Shown: positions 24,968 through 34,464 of the stretch, in pieces | Numbering within the stretch: position 1 is the first letter of the stretch | Layout of the letters: each line of letters begins with the position of its first letter | Source of the DNA: Lysobacter_C viscosus | Lineage (GTDB): Bacteria > Pseudomonadota > Gammaproteobacteria > Xanthomonadales > Xanthomonadaceae | Direction: 5' to 3' | Assembly (NCBI RefSeq): GCF_046600715.1 | Contig: NZ_JBJMAV010000004.1 | Span: 186,001-250,000, forward strand | DNA: 64,000 bases | Program-made: the position numbers and the translations under genes | Notes under the pieces: model-generated | Database searches by the model: none | The model's input: the letters and a program-made list of their open reading frames with translations, nothing else | Told to the model about the DNA's origin: nothing

Positions 24968-27499
24968 TCAGAACTGCCCACCGAAGGTGAACTGCAGGCG
25001 CTCGATGTCGTCGCCCTCTTCCTTCTTGAGCGGGTAGGCGTAGCTGATCGAGATCGGGCCCATCGGCGAGCGCCACATCAGCGACACACCGGTGGACGCA
25101 CGCAGCTGGCCGGCGTCGAAGTTGTCAGCGCCGTCGAACACGTTGCCGAAGTCGACGAACGCCGAGACGCGCGCGGCCGGGGTATCGAGCAGGGTGGGGA
25201 AGTACATCTCCAGCGAGCCGACCGTCTTGAGCGAGCCACCCACCGGCTGGGTGAAGGTGCTGCCCGCCACCGGTGACGCGCGGGGGCCCAGGGTGTTGTC
25301 GGTGAAGCCGCGCACCGAACGGCTGCCGCCGGCGTAGAAGTTCTCGAAGAACGGCAGGCCGTCGGCGACGACGGTCTTGTTGTAGTCCGGCGAGCCGGGC
25401 AGGCACGGCTCGGTCGGATCCGGGCCGGGCACGAACACCGGCGGGGTTGCCGGATCGCCGTCGGTGTCGACCACGGACCCGGGGGTGAAGCAGATGTTGC
25501 GGCTGATCGGGTCGCTGTAGCTGTCGCCATAACCCAGCTCGGCGCGGGTGTTGAGCACGAGGTGGCGCGACAGCGGCCAGAACTTGGAGAAGTTGTAGTT
25601 GAGCTTGTAGTACTCGACCGTCGAGCCGGGCAGGGTCGCTTCCAGCCACACGCGCTGGTAGGTGCCGGTGGTCGGGGTCAGCGCATTGTTGAGCGTGTTG
25701 CGGGCCCAGCCCACCTCGCCCCGCCAGGCGTGGAACGTACGCTGCCCGACGGCGTCGATGTAGTCGACGATCGGCTCCGGGGTGGACCCGCGGAGGGCGA
25801 AGATCTGGTTGCTGTCGATGCCGAACAGGGCGGTGACCGTATCGGTCTCGGTGATCGGGATGCCCAGCACCGTCTGCGCCGCTCCGCTGGTGCTGGAGTA
25901 ACGCGCGGTGTTGAAGTCGGAGTTGTCGAACTCGCGCCACCACAGGTTGTAGCCCAGCGACACGCCGTTGTCGGTGAAGTACGGGTTGATGAACGAGAAG
26001 TCGTAGCGCTGCAGGTAGTCGTTGCGCTGGGCCTGCACCGAGATGCGGTTGCCACTGCCCAGGAAGTTGTCCTGCGACAGCTGGATCTGCGTGGTCAGGC
26101 CGGTGAGCTGCGAGAAGCCCAGGCCGAACACGAAGCTGCCGGAGGTGGTTTCCTTGACGTTGTAGACCACGTCGACCTGGTCGTTGGTGCCGGGCACGGG
26201 CTGGCTTTCCACGTCGACGCTCTCGAAGTAGCCCAGTCCCTGCAGGCGGATCTTGGAGCGGTCGATGGCGGCCTGCGAGTACCACGCGCCCTCGAACTGG
26301 CGCATCTGCCGACGCAGCACCTCGTCGCTGGTGCGGGTGTTGCCCTTGAACACGACGCGGCGCACGTTGACGCGCGGGCCGGGCACGACCTGCATGTTGA
26401 TCGCAACGGTGTTGTCGTCGCGGTCGACCGCCGGGATCGGGTTCACCTGGGCGAATGCATAGCCCACGTTGCCCAGCGCGGCGATGATCGAGTCGGAGCT
26501 GACTTCCAGCAGCCGGCGGGAGAAGGTCTGCTCGGGCTTGACCAGCACCAGCGCCTCGATCTGCTCCTTCGGCAGCACGGTGTCGCCGGAAACCTGCACG
26601 TCCGAGACGGTGTAGACCTCGCCTTCGCTCACGCCGGCGGTGATGAACATGTCCTGCTTGTCGGGACTGATCGCGACCTGCGTGGAGTCCACGCTGAAAT
26701 CGATGTAGCCCCGGTCCAGGTAATAGGAGTTGAGCTTCTCCAGGTCGCCGGAGAGCTTCTCGCGCGAGTACTGGTCATCGCGGCGGTACCAGCTCAGCCA
26801 GTTGCTTTCGGCCGACTCCCAGCTCTCCAGGATCTCGTCCTGCTCGTAGCTTTCGTTGCCCACCAGGTTGATGTGGCGGATCTTGGCCGCGTCGCCCTCG
26901 TCGATGTCGATGGTGACGTCGACGCGGTTGCGGTCCAGCCGGGCCACGGTCGGGGTGATCTGGACGTTGTACTTGCCGCGGTTGTTGTACTGGCGGGTCA
27001 GTTCCTGGGTCACGCGGTCCAGGGCGAGCCGGTCGAAGGTGTTGCCTTCGGTCAGGCCGATCTCGTTCAGGCCGGTCTGCAGGTCTTCGGTCTTGATGTC
27101 CTTGTTGCCGACCAGCGTCAGCTTGTTGATGGCCGGGCGCTCGGTGACCGTCACCACCAGGATGTCGCCCTGGCGGCCGATCTGGACATCCTCGAAGAAC
27201 CCGGTGGCGTACAGCGCGCGTACCGCAGCGCCGGCGCGCGCGCGGTCGACGGTGTCGCCGCGCTCGATCGGCAGGTAGGTGAACACGGTGCCGGCGGCGA
27301 TCCGCTGGAGCCCGTCCACGCGGATGTCGCTGACCCGGAACGCATCCGGTGCCGGCGCGTACGCGGGCTGGGGCGCGGCGGGGGCGGCGAAGGGGTCGGT
27401 CGCGGACGGGACGCCGGTCTGGGCCGTCGCGGGCAATGCCGGCGCCAGGGCCGTGGCGAGGGCAAGGGCAAGCAGGCGGCGGGAAGGCAGTCGCGTCAT
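24968..27499 (-). CDS. bamA: Outer membrane assembly factor BamA
   Basis: Core of the BAM complex that inserts beta-barrel proteins. Protein of 843 residues with a signal peptide (MTRLPSRRLLALALATALAP...A). Five POTRA domains span about residues 30-430 (FRVSDIRVDGLQRIAAGTVF opens POTRA1). A 16-strand Omp85 barrel follows with the VRGF motif (RSVRGFTDNTLGPR). It ends in QFTFGGQF with terminal Phe, as barrel proteins do. I prefer the ATG at 27499 since it begins the signal peptide; an ATG at 27559 overlaps the rseP stop (ATGA) and would give an overlong n-region. Confidence 0.96.
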   Translation of the reverse strand: MTRLPSRRLLALALATALAPALPATAQTGVPSATDPFAAPAAPQPAYAPAPDAFRVSDIRVDGLQRIAAGTVFTYLPIERGDTVDRARAGAAVRALYATGFFEDVQIGRQGDILVVTVTERPAINKLTLVGNKDIKTEDLQTGLNEIGLTEGNTFDRLALDRVTQELTRQYNNRGKYNVQITPTVARLDRNRVDVTIDIDEGDAAKIRHINLVGNESYEQDEILESWESAESNWLSWYRRDDQYSREKLSGDLEKLNSYYLDRGYIDFSVDSTQVAISPDKQDMFITAGVSEGEVYTVSDVQVSGDTVLPKEQIEALVLVKPEQTFSRRLLEVSSDSIIAALGNVGYAFAQVNPIPAVDRDDNTVAINMQVVPGPRVNVRRVVFKGNTRTSDEVLRRQMRQFEGAWYSQAAIDRSKIRLQGLGYFESVDVESQPVPGTNDQVDVVYNVKETTSGSFVFGLGFSQLTGLTTQIQLSQDNFLGSGNRISVQAQRNDYLQRYDFSFINPYFTDNGVSLGYNLWWREFDNSDFNTARYSSTSGAAQTVLGIPITETDTVTALFGIDSNQIFALRGSTPEPIVDYIDAVGQRTFHAWRGEVGWARNTLNNALTPTTGTYQRVWLEATLPGSTVEYYKLNYNFSKFWPLSRHLVLNTRAELGYGDSYSDPISRNICFTPGSVVDTDGDPATPPVFVPGPDPTEPCLPGSPDYNKTVVADGLPFFENFYAGGSRSVRGFTDNTLGPRASPVAGSTFTQPVGGSLKTVGSLEMYFPTLLDTPAARVSAFVDFGNVFDGADNFDAGQLRASTGVSLMWRSPMGPISISYAYPLKKEEGDDIERLQFTFGGQF

Positions 27500-27558
27500 C
27501 AGGAGGTCCGGTTGGGAAGCAGGGTCGCCGCGGGAGGCGGAGGGCAGGGCAGGCGGCA

Positions 27559-28920
27559 TCAGCGCACCAGGTTGTTCACGATGTCGTTGTAGAACGCCAG
27601 GCCCATCAGGCTGGCGATCAGTGCCAGGCCCACGTATTGCCCGGCGGCCATGACTCGTTCGCTGACCGGGCTGCCCTTGACCAGCTCGATAAGGTAATAC
27701 AGCAGGTGACCGCCGTCCAAGATCGGGATCGGCAGCAGGTTCAGGATGCCCAGGCTGAGCGAGAGCAGCGCCAGCAGCGACAGGTACCAGGCGAGGCCCT
27801 GGTCGGCGTAGGCGTTGGCCGCCCGGGCAATGGTGACGGGCCCGGCGACGGTGTTCTCCACCGCCACCCGGCCGGTGAATGCGCGGCCGATCATGTCCAG
27901 CAGTTCGCCGGCCTGGTGGAGCGCCTCGTTGAGCGCCGCAGGGACCGCCTCGACGGGTCCGTGGCGCAGCAGCGCGTCCTTTTCGGGCAGCGCAGGGCGC
28001 GCGGACGCAATGCCCAGCGCCCAGTAGTCCCCGCCGGTGGCGTCCTGCGTCCGCCGGGGCAGGATCTCCAGCGCCAGCCGCTCGCCGTTGCGTTCAACTT
28101 CCACCATCGCCGGCTCGCCGCGCTCGCCAATGGCCTGCGCCAACGGCCCGATCTCCTCCCAGCCATCGATCCGGGTGCCGTCCAGCGCGGTAATGCGATC
28201 ACCTTCGGCCAATACCCCCCAGGCGGCGGAGTCCGGGACCACCCGGCCGACGACGGCCGGGACGTCCATGTGGCGCGGCGACAGGCCGATGACCTCGATC
28301 GCCCGGCGCTCGTCGAACTGCGGCGGCAGGCGGTCCAGCGCAAGCGCCACGGTGCGCTCGCCGCCGGCGGCGTCGCGCAGGGACACGGGGACCTCGACGC
28401 GGTCCAGCGCCGCGGGCAGCAGCGCCATCTGCACCTCGCTCCAGGTCGGGGTGGCGCGCTCGCCCACCGCCAGTACCGTGTCGCCCCGTTGCAGGCCCGC
28501 CTCGGCTGCCAACCCGCCGACCGCACCCAGCACCGGCGCGTAATCGGGCCGGCCGACCACGAACATGGCCCAGAGCAGTGCCACGCACAGCAGCAGGTTG
28601 GCGACCGGACCGGCGGCGACGATGGCGATGCGCCGCAACACCGACTGCCGGTTGAAGGCCTGGTCCGCCTCGCCGGGGGCAACGTCGCCCTCCCGTTCGT
28701 CGAGCATCTTGACGTAGCCGCCCAGCGGGATCGCGGCGATGGCGTACTCGGTGCCGTCGCGGCCCCGTCGCATCCACAGCGGCTTGCCGAAGCCGACCGA
28801 GAAGCGCAGAACCTTGACCCCGCAGCGCCGCGCCACCCAGTAGTGGCCGAACTCGTGGAAGGTCACCAACACGCCGAGACTGACCAGCAGCCACCAGATG
28901 GAGCCGAACAGTTCACCCAT
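27559..28920 (-). CDS. rseP: Site-2 protease RseP
   Basis: Intramembrane zinc protease of 453 residues that cleaves anti-sigma RseA and leftover signal peptides. The zinc motif HEFGH is at 22-26 in the first helix. Two PDZ domains lie in the centre (one around EAGLQRGDTVLAVGERAT, the second with DSAAWGVLAEGDRITALDG). The third ligand motif LPIPILDGGHLLYYLIE lies near the C-terminus. Its place between dxr and bamA is standard. Start at 28920 opens with MGELFGSIWWLL, as usual. Confidence 0.96.
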   Translation of the reverse strand: MGELFGSIWWLLVSLGVLVTFHEFGHYWVARRCGVKVLRFSVGFGKPLWMRRGRDGTEYAIAAIPLGGYVKMLDEREGDVAPGEADQAFNRQSVLRRIAIVAAGPVANLLLCVALLWAMFVVGRPDYAPVLGAVGGLAAEAGLQRGDTVLAVGERATPTWSEVQMALLPAALDRVEVPVSLRDAAGGERTVALALDRLPPQFDERRAIEVIGLSPRHMDVPAVVGRVVPDSAAWGVLAEGDRITALDGTRIDGWEEIGPLAQAIGERGEPAMVEVERNGERLALEILPRRTQDATGGDYWALGIASARPALPEKDALLRHGPVEAVPAALNEALHQAGELLDMIGRAFTGRVAVENTVAGPVTIARAANAYADQGLAWYLSLLALLSLSLGILNLLPIPILDGGHLLYYLIELVKGSPVSERVMAAGQYVGLALIASLMGLAFYNDIVNNLVR

Positions 28921-28941
28921 GTCGGTGGCTCGCGGAGGGGG

Positions 28942-30123
28942 TCATCGGCTGGGGCTCATCTGGGCGATCTCGCGTTCGACGTGGCGGCGGGCAGCCGCGT
29001 CGGCGTGGTGCAGGGCGTCGAGCGAATCGGCCGCTGCCCCCGTGCATCGCGACAGGGCGGCCTCGACCAACCGGGGGATCGCAAGGAAACCCACCCGTCG
29101 CTGAAGAAAGGCTGAAACCGCGACCTCGTTGGCGGCATTGAGCACCGCGGGGGCCGAACCGCCGGCCTCCAGAGCGTCGAAAGCCAGCCCCAGGCAGGGG
29201 AAGGCCTGCAGGTCCGGGGCCTCGAACTCCAGCCGGCCGCCCTCGGCCAGCAGGTCCAGCACCGACACGCCCGAGTCCAGGCGCTCGGGCCAGCCAAAGC
29301 CCACCGCCAGCGCGGTGCGCATGTCAGGCAGGCCAAGCTGGGCCAGGGTGGAGCCGTCACGGAATGCGACCAGCGAGTGCACCAGGCTCTGCGGGTGCAC
29401 CAGCACGTCGATCCGCGCGCGCTCCACGCCGAAAAGGTGGTGGGCCTCGATCACTTCCAGGCCCTTGTTCATCAGCGTGGCCGAGTCGACCGAGATCTTC
29501 GGGCCCATCGACCACTTGGGATGGGCGACGGCCTGCTCGGGGGTCACCGGGCCGAGCGCATCCCGGCCCCAGCCGCGGAACGGACCACCCGATGCGGTCA
29601 GGGTGATGCGTGCCAGCCCGGCCCGGGCGGCGGCGTCGGGCAGGCACTGGAAGATCGCATTGTGCTCGCTGTCGATCGGGACGATGGTCGCGCCGCCGTC
29701 GCGCGCGGCGCGCATCAGCAGTTCGCCGGCCAGCACCAGCGACTCCTTGTTGGCCAGCAGCAGGCGCTTGCCGGCGCGGGCCGCGGCGAGCGTGGACGGC
29801 AGGCCCGCCGCGCCGACGATGGCGGCCACCACCGTGTCGCAGGCATCGCCCGCCGCCAGTTCACAGATCGCATCGGCGCCGGCATGGGGCTCGGTGTCGA
29901 GGCCGGCATCGAGCAGGCCGTCGCGCAGGGCCGCGTATCCCGACGCATCGGCCACGGCGGCATGCCGGGGACGGTGCGCGCGGCACAGGGCAAGCAGCGC
30001 CTCGACGTTGCTGCCGGCGACCAGCACGTCCGCACGCAGGCGATCGGGGTGGCGGGCGATGACATCCAGCGCGGAAGCCCCGATGGAGCCGGTCGCACCC
30101 AGCACGGCGATAGTGCGCATCAC
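28942..30123 (-). CDS. dxr: 1-deoxy-D-xylulose 5-phosphate reductoisomerase
   Basis: Second enzyme of the MEP isoprenoid pathway, making MEP from DXP with NADPH. Protein of 393 residues. The NADPH-binding opening is IAVLGATGSIGASALDVI. Further marks are LLANKESLVLAGELL, the metal-site IPIDSEHNAIFQCL and TASGGPFRG with HPKWSMGPKISVDSATLMNKG. It feeds undecaprenyl phosphate synthesis through uppS two genes upstream. Two adjacent ATGs (30123 and 30120) are possible starts. Confidence 0.96.
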   Translation of the reverse strand: MMRTIAVLGATGSIGASALDVIARHPDRLRADVLVAGSNVEALLALCRAHRPRHAAVADASGYAALRDGLLDAGLDTEPHAGADAICELAAGDACDTVVAAIVGAAGLPSTLAAARAGKRLLLANKESLVLAGELLMRAARDGGATIVPIDSEHNAIFQCLPDAAARAGLARITLTASGGPFRGWGRDALGPVTPEQAVAHPKWSMGPKISVDSATLMNKGLEVIEAHHLFGVERARIDVLVHPQSLVHSLVAFRDGSTLAQLGLPDMRTALAVGFGWPERLDSGVSVLDLLAEGGRLEFEAPDLQAFPCLGLAFDALEAGGSAPAVLNAANEVAVSAFLQRRVGFLAIPRLVEAALSRCTGAAADSLDALHHADAAARRHVEREIAQMSPSR

Positions 30124-30136
30124 CCGTCCCGCCGCA

Positions 30137-30973
30137 TCAGAAGCCGACGACGGCTTTGCCGAGCGCGAACACCGGAAGCGCGGCGAGCACGCCGTCGATG
30201 CGGTCCAGGATGCCGCCGTGGCCGGGGATCAGGTTACCGGAGTCCTTCACCCCGGCATGCCGCTTGAGCAGGCTCTCGAACAGGTCGCCGACCACCGATG
30301 CCAGCGCCGCGGCCATGGCCACCAGCGCCACCCAGGGCAGCTGGTCCGGGGTGGCGCCAGCCAGCAGGCCCAGCAGCGTGCCCGCGGCGACACCGGCGAT
30401 GACGCCACCGGCCATGCCCTCTACGGTCTTGTTGGGGCTGATGTTGGGCGCCAGCTTGTGTCGCCCTAACTTTCGGCCGGTGAAGTACGCGCCGGTATCG
30501 GCGGCCCAGACCACGCCCAGCGCAGCCAGCAGCCAGTAGTGGCCGTTGGGCTCCTCGGCGTGGATCCATGCCAGCGCGCACCACGCCGGCACCACCGCCA
30601 ACGAGCCGGCTGCCAGCTTGAACACCCGCGCGTGGGTGTCGTGGTCGCTGGCGAAGCGCGGACGCCCGAGCCAGAACAGTGCCAGCAGCCACCACACCAC
30701 GCCGACCAGCGTGGCCACCTGCAGCAGCACGAGGCTGAAGCCCGAGGGGCCGCGCGAGCCCCAGACGATCGCGACCATCATCGCCAGGTTGGCCACCAGC
30801 AGCACGGTGCGCGCCAGCGCGTCATCGATTTCCGCCAGTTCGAGCCACTCCCACAGCCCCGCCAGGAACATCAGCGCCGCCAGCAGCACCATCCATTCGG
30901 TGGGCAGGAACAGGATGCCCAGGATGGCCACGGGGGCCATGACCAGGGCGGCGAGGACGCGGGTTCGGGTCAT
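30137..30973 (-). CDS. cdsA: Phosphatidate cytidylyltransferase
   Basis: Integral membrane enzyme of 278 residues that makes CDP-diacylglycerol for phospholipid synthesis. There are about eight hydrophobic helices. The C-terminal signature S-x(2)-KR-x(4)-KD-x(7,10)-HGG is visible as ESLLKRHAGVKDSGNLIPGH followed by GGILDRIDG. The preceding DTGAYFTGRKLGRHKLAPNI and SPNKTVEGMAGG are also typical. Its start overlaps the uppS stop by four bases, so the two are translationally coupled. Confidence 0.95.
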   Translation of the reverse strand: MTRTRVLAALVMAPVAILGILFLPTEWMVLLAALMFLAGLWEWLELAEIDDALARTVLLVANLAMMVAIVWGSRGPSGFSLVLLQVATLVGVVWWLLALFWLGRPRFASDHDTHARVFKLAAGSLAVVPAWCALAWIHAEEPNGHYWLLAALGVVWAADTGAYFTGRKLGRHKLAPNISPNKTVEGMAGGVIAGVAAGTLLGLLAGATPDQLPWVALVAMAAALASVVGDLFESLLKRHAGVKDSGNLIPGHGGILDRIDGVLAALPVFALGKAVVGF

Positions 30974-31737
30974 TCGGGAGTCTCTTCGGGGCGGCCGGCC
31001 ACCTGTGCGCCGGTCAGGCCGTAACGGCGCTCGCGCGAGGCGAAATCATCCAGCGCGCGTTGCAGGGTGGCGGCATCCAGCTCGGGCCACAAGGCATCGG
31101 TGAACCACAATTCGGAATACGCCAGCTGCCACAACAGGAAATTGCTGATGCGCTGCTCGCCCCCGGTGCGGATGAACAGGTCGGGGGCGGGCAGGTCGGC
31201 CAGGCAGACACGCTCGCCCAGCAGGGCCTCGTCGATCGCCTCCGGGTCCAGCCGTCCCGCCGCGACCTCGCGGGCCAGCGATCGCGCCGCCTGGGCGATG
31301 TCCCAGTGGCCGCCGTAGCTGGCCGCGATGTTGAGGGCCAGCTGTGTGTTGCCGCCGGTCAGCTCCTCGGCCGCCCGCATGCGCTCGACCAGGGCGGGAC
31401 CGAAGCGGTCGCGCTGGCCGATGAAGCGCACGCGCACGCCGCGCCGGTGGAGTTCCTCGACCTCGCGGTCCAGCGCGTTCAGGAACAGCTTCATCAGGGC
31501 CCCGACCTCGTCTTCAGGCCGCCCCCAGTTCTCGCTGGAGAAGGCGAACAGGGTCAGCGCACCAATGCCATGCGCCAGGCAGAAGTCGATGCAGGTGTTG
31601 ACCGCCCGTGCGCCCGCGCGGTGGCCGATGGCACGCGGCCGGTGCCGGCGCTCGGCCCAGCGGCCGTTGCCATCCATGATGACGGCGACGTGGCGGGGGA
31701 TGCGTGGCGTGCCGGGGGTTGGACCGGAAGCGGGCAT
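30970..31737 (-). CDS. uppS: Undecaprenyl diphosphate synthase
   Basis: Cis-prenyltransferase of 255 residues producing the C55 lipid carrier of cell-wall and O-antigen synthesis. The first conserved region HVAVIMDGNGRWAERRHRPR contains the catalytic Asp22 and the Arg that binds diphosphate. LFAFSSENWGRP and the C-terminal DLFIRTGGEQRISNFLLWQ with AYSELWF complete the family set. It lies 16 bases after frr and overlaps cdsA. Confidence 0.96.
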   Translation of the reverse strand: MPASGPTPGTPRIPRHVAVIMDGNGRWAERRHRPRAIGHRAGARAVNTCIDFCLAHGIGALTLFAFSSENWGRPEDEVGALMKLFLNALDREVEELHRRGVRVRFIGQRDRFGPALVERMRAAEELTGGNTQLALNIAASYGGHWDIAQAARSLAREVAAGRLDPEAIDEALLGERVCLADLPAPDLFIRTGGEQRISNFLLWQLAYSELWFTDALWPELDAATLQRALDDFASRERRYGLTGAQVAGRPEETPE

Positions 31738-31753
31738 GGGGCCTGGTCGACCC

Positions 31754-32311
31754 TCAGACCGCCAGCAGTTCCTGCTCCTTGGCTTTCACCACCTCGTCCA
31801 CGTCCTTGATGGCCGAGTCGGTCAGCTTCTGGATGTCGTCCTCGGTGCGGCGCACGTCGTCCTCGGTCACCTGCTTGTCCTTGAGCAGTTCCTTGACCTG
31901 GTGGTTGGCGTCGCGGCGGATGTTGCGGATGGCCACCTTCGCGTCCTCGCCACCGGCGTGGACGTGCTTGGAGAGCTCCTTGCGGCGCTCCTCGGTGAGC
32001 GCGGGCAGGTTGATTCGGATCACCGTGCCGGCGGTGTTGGGCGTCAGGCCCAGGTCGGAGGCCAGGATCGCCTTCTCCACCGCGGAGACCATCGGCTTTT
32101 CCCACGGCGTGATGGTCAGCGAGCGCGCGTCGGTGACGGCCACGCTGGCGACCTGCGACAGCGGCATGTCGGAGCCGTAGTAATTGACCTTCAGGTGTTC
32201 GACCAGGGCGGTGGACGCGCGCCCGGTGCGTACCTTGGTCAGGTCGTGGCGGAAGGCCTCCACGCTCTTGGCCATGCGCGTCTGGGCATCTTTCTTGATC
32301 TCGTTGAGCAT
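31754..32311 (-). CDS. frr: Ribosome recycling factor
   Basis: Protein of 185 residues that splits post-termination ribosomes with EF-G. Start MLNEIKKDAQTRMAKSVEAF and the segments KVRTGRASTALVEHLKVNYYG and VIRINLPALTEERRKEL match RRF. The C-terminal helix EDDIQKLTDSAIKDVDEVVK is also in place; length is exact for the family. Normally frr follows pyrH directly; here a cation-efflux gene lies between them. Confidence 0.97.
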   Translation of the reverse strand: MLNEIKKDAQTRMAKSVEAFRHDLTKVRTGRASTALVEHLKVNYYGSDMPLSQVASVAVTDARSLTITPWEKPMVSAVEKAILASDLGLTPNTAGTVIRINLPALTEERRKELSKHVHAGGEDAKVAIRNIRRDANHQVKELLKDKQVTEDDVRRTEDDIQKLTDSAIKDVDEVVKAKEQELLAV

Positions 32312-32449
32312 CGCCGGCTCCGGTCCAATGACGGTAATCGCGGGATTATAGCCGGCGGCTCCCGGCCCGGGACCCGCAGCGGGCCGGCGACGGCACTTCG
32401 GAACGACCCCACTGCAGCCTCCCTGCCTCCACCGTGGCCCGCGGCGGCC

Positions 32450-33364
32450 TCAGTCCTGCGACGCGTCCCCGCAGCCGTCCCCGTGTTCGACCTGCAGCGT
32501 GGGGTGGGTGATGCCGAAGCGTTCCGACAGTTCGCCCACGGTCCGGGCGATGAAGGCGTCGTGCCCGCTGTCGCAATGGCGCACGACGTGCGCGGTCAGC
32601 GCGATGTCACCGGCACCCAGCGGCCAGATGTGGACGTGGTGGACCGCCGCGACGCCCGGCTGCCGTCCAAGGAAGGCGCGCACGTCCCCGGCGTCGATCC
32701 CGCGCGGGACTGCATCCATGGTCGCGGCCAGGCTCTCGCGCAGCAGGCCGAAGGCGCTGAACGCCACGACGGCGCCGATCAGCAGTGCCACCGCCGGATC
32801 CAGCCATGCCCAGCCCAGCCACCACATCCCCAGGCCGGCGACCACAGCGGCTGCCGAGACGGCCGCATCGGCCATCAGGTGGAGGAACGCGCCACGGCGG
32901 TTGAGGTCGTGGGCTTCTCCACCGCGCACCAGCCACGCCGCTCCCAGGTTGACCCCGATGCCGAGCGCGGCCACCACCACGACCGTCAGCGCCGGGATCT
33001 CGGGGGGATCGCCGATCCGGCGGATCGCTTCCCACCCCAGCGCACCGGAAAACGCGACCAGCAGCAATGCATTGGCCAGCGGCGACAGCAACGTGGCGCG
33101 GCGCCAGCCGTAGGTGTGGCGTCCGCGTGGCGGCCGCCGGGCCAGCACCGCTGCGGCCCATGCCAGCGCCAGTCCCAGCACGTCGCCCAGGTTGTGCAGG
33201 GCATCGGTGAGCAGTGCCAGCGAACCGGTCGCGAAGCCGTACCCGGCCTCTACCGCGGTGAATGCCAGGTTGAGCAGGGTCACCGCTGCGAAAGCGCGGG
33301 TGCCGCCGTCGTGGCCATGCGAATGGTGGCCGGGGGGACCATGGTGGAGATGCATGGGGCGCAT
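32450..33364 (-). CDS. Cation diffusion facilitator (CzcD/ZitB-type metal efflux)
   Basis: Protein of 304 residues. A His-rich N-terminus (HLHHGPPGHHSHGHDGG) is followed by six transmembrane helices. The metal-site motifs are SLALLTDALHNLGDVLGLAL in helix 2 (the H-x3-D pair) and HLMADAAVSAAAVV in helix 5. A cytoplasmic C-terminal domain follows (VAAVHHVHIWPLGAGDIALT...). These transporters export Zn2+, Co2+ or Cd2+ in exchange for protons; zinc is most likely, by analogy with CzcD and ZitB. It sits inside the normally tight pyrH-frr pair, which is unusual. No metal-responsive regulator is next to it. Confidence 0.92.
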   Translation of the reverse strand: MRPMHLHHGPPGHHSHGHDGGTRAFAAVTLLNLAFTAVEAGYGFATGSLALLTDALHNLGDVLGLALAWAAAVLARRPPRGRHTYGWRRATLLSPLANALLLVAFSGALGWEAIRRIGDPPEIPALTVVVVAALGIGVNLGAAWLVRGGEAHDLNRRGAFLHLMADAAVSAAAVVAGLGMWWLGWAWLDPAVALLIGAVVAFSAFGLLRESLAATMDAVPRGIDAGDVRAFLGRQPGVAAVHHVHIWPLGAGDIALTAHVVRHCDSGHDAFIARTVGELSERFGITHPTLQVEHGDGCGDASQD

Positions 33365-33410
33365 GCTGGCATGCCCCGCGTGGACGCGACGCGTGCCTCC
33401 CCGGCGGGGC

Positions 33411-34133
33411 TCAGCCGCGTCCGCGCACCAGCGTGCCGATTTCCTCGCCGCGCAGGATGCGCAGCAGGACGCCCGGCTGGCCCATGTCGAAGATCCGAAG
33501 CGGCAGCTCGCTGTCGCGGGCCAGCGCGAAGGCCGCGGTGTCCATGACCTGGAGATTGCGTGCCAGCACCTCGTCGTAGCTCAGGCGGTCGTAGCGGACC
33601 GCGTCGGGATGCTTCTTGGGGTCGCGGTCGTAGATGCCATCGACCTTGGTGGCCTTCAGCAGCAGGTCCGCGCCGATCTCGATCGCCCGCAGCGCGGCGC
33701 CCGAGTCGGTGGTGAAGAACGGATTGCCGGTGCCGGCGGCAAACACCACCAGCCGGCCTTTCTCCAGGTGGCGGATGGCCCGGCGGCGGATGTAGTCCTC
33801 GCACACGTCGTTGATCTTGATCGCGCTCATCACCCGGGCCTTGCCGCCCAGTTTTTCGAGCGCGTCCTGCATCGCCAGCGCGTTGATGACCGTGGCCAGC
33901 ATGCCCATGTGGTCGCCGGTGACGCGGTCCATGCCGCCGGCGGCCAGCCCCGCGCCGCGGAAGATGTTGCCACCGCCCACCACCAGCGCGATCTCGGCAC
34001 CGGCCTGCTGGGCTTCGATCACCTCGTGCGCCAGGCGTTCGATCACCTTGGGATCGATGCCGTAGTCCTCCTGGCCCATCAATGCCTCGCCGGACAGCTT
34101 CAACAGGACGCGGCGGTAGGCGAGCTGGGACAT
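33411..34133 (-). CDS. pyrH: UMP kinase
   Basis: Hexameric nucleoside monophosphate kinase of 240 residues, UMP to UDP. The start YRRVLLKLSGEALMGQEDYG and the segments EIALVVGGGNIFRGAGL, DRVTGDHMGMLATVINALAM and FFTTDSGAALRAIEIGAD are all diagnostic. Mid-protein it has ATKVDGIYDRDPKKHP. In most gammaproteobacteria it follows tsf; here the partner tsf lies 8.9 kb away across a plus-strand insertion. Confidence 0.97.
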   Translation of the reverse strand: MSQLAYRRVLLKLSGEALMGQEDYGIDPKVIERLAHEVIEAQQAGAEIALVVGGGNIFRGAGLAAGGMDRVTGDHMGMLATVINALAMQDALEKLGGKARVMSAIKINDVCEDYIRRRAIRHLEKGRLVVFAAGTGNPFFTTDSGAALRAIEIGADLLLKATKVDGIYDRDPKKHPDAVRYDRLSYDEVLARNLQVMDTAAFALARDSELPLRIFDMGQPGVLLRILRGEEIGTLVRGRG

Positions 34134-34464
34134 GGCGATTCTCTGGCGTGGGCAAACCCCGGAAGTCTAGCCGAGGTAGGGGGGCGGCCACGAGTTGCGT
34201 TCCACTGTCCATGTCAGGCATCGCACGCTGCATCCACTCCGGCAATCGCGCAGCGGCAAGGCCGGTGGTTGCGCGGGAGTGGTTGCGCACGTGTTACAAG
34301 ACGCCCGGGTCGCGCCGGCCGGGTTGGCGGCCATGAGCCCCGCGATGTCCTCCACCTTCGCGCTCCGGGCGCGGCCCGAGCCGGGAGTTCCTGCTGCTGT
34401 CGACCTGCATGCCCTTGCGCTTTGTCGCCATCGTCCCGGCCATATCGGTCCCGGGGCGGGGCGC
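34134..34464. other. Intergenic region between divergent pyrH and the sigma-factor gene
   Basis: No gene is supported. The sigma frame stays open through most of it, back to 34195, but without protein character resembling the family. Promoters for pyrH (leftward) and for the FecI-type operon (rightward) should lie here. Confidence 0.5.

Noticed and set aside
25562..27592. 676-residue open frame opposite bamA
   Set aside because: Antisense shadow in GC-rich DNA; repetitive DVDAVAVQPG-like text without domains.
34195..34464. Longer start of the FecI-type sigma factor
   Set aside because: The added 90 residues lack similarity to sigma factors and the GTG at 34465 gives the usual length; proteomics could still overturn this.
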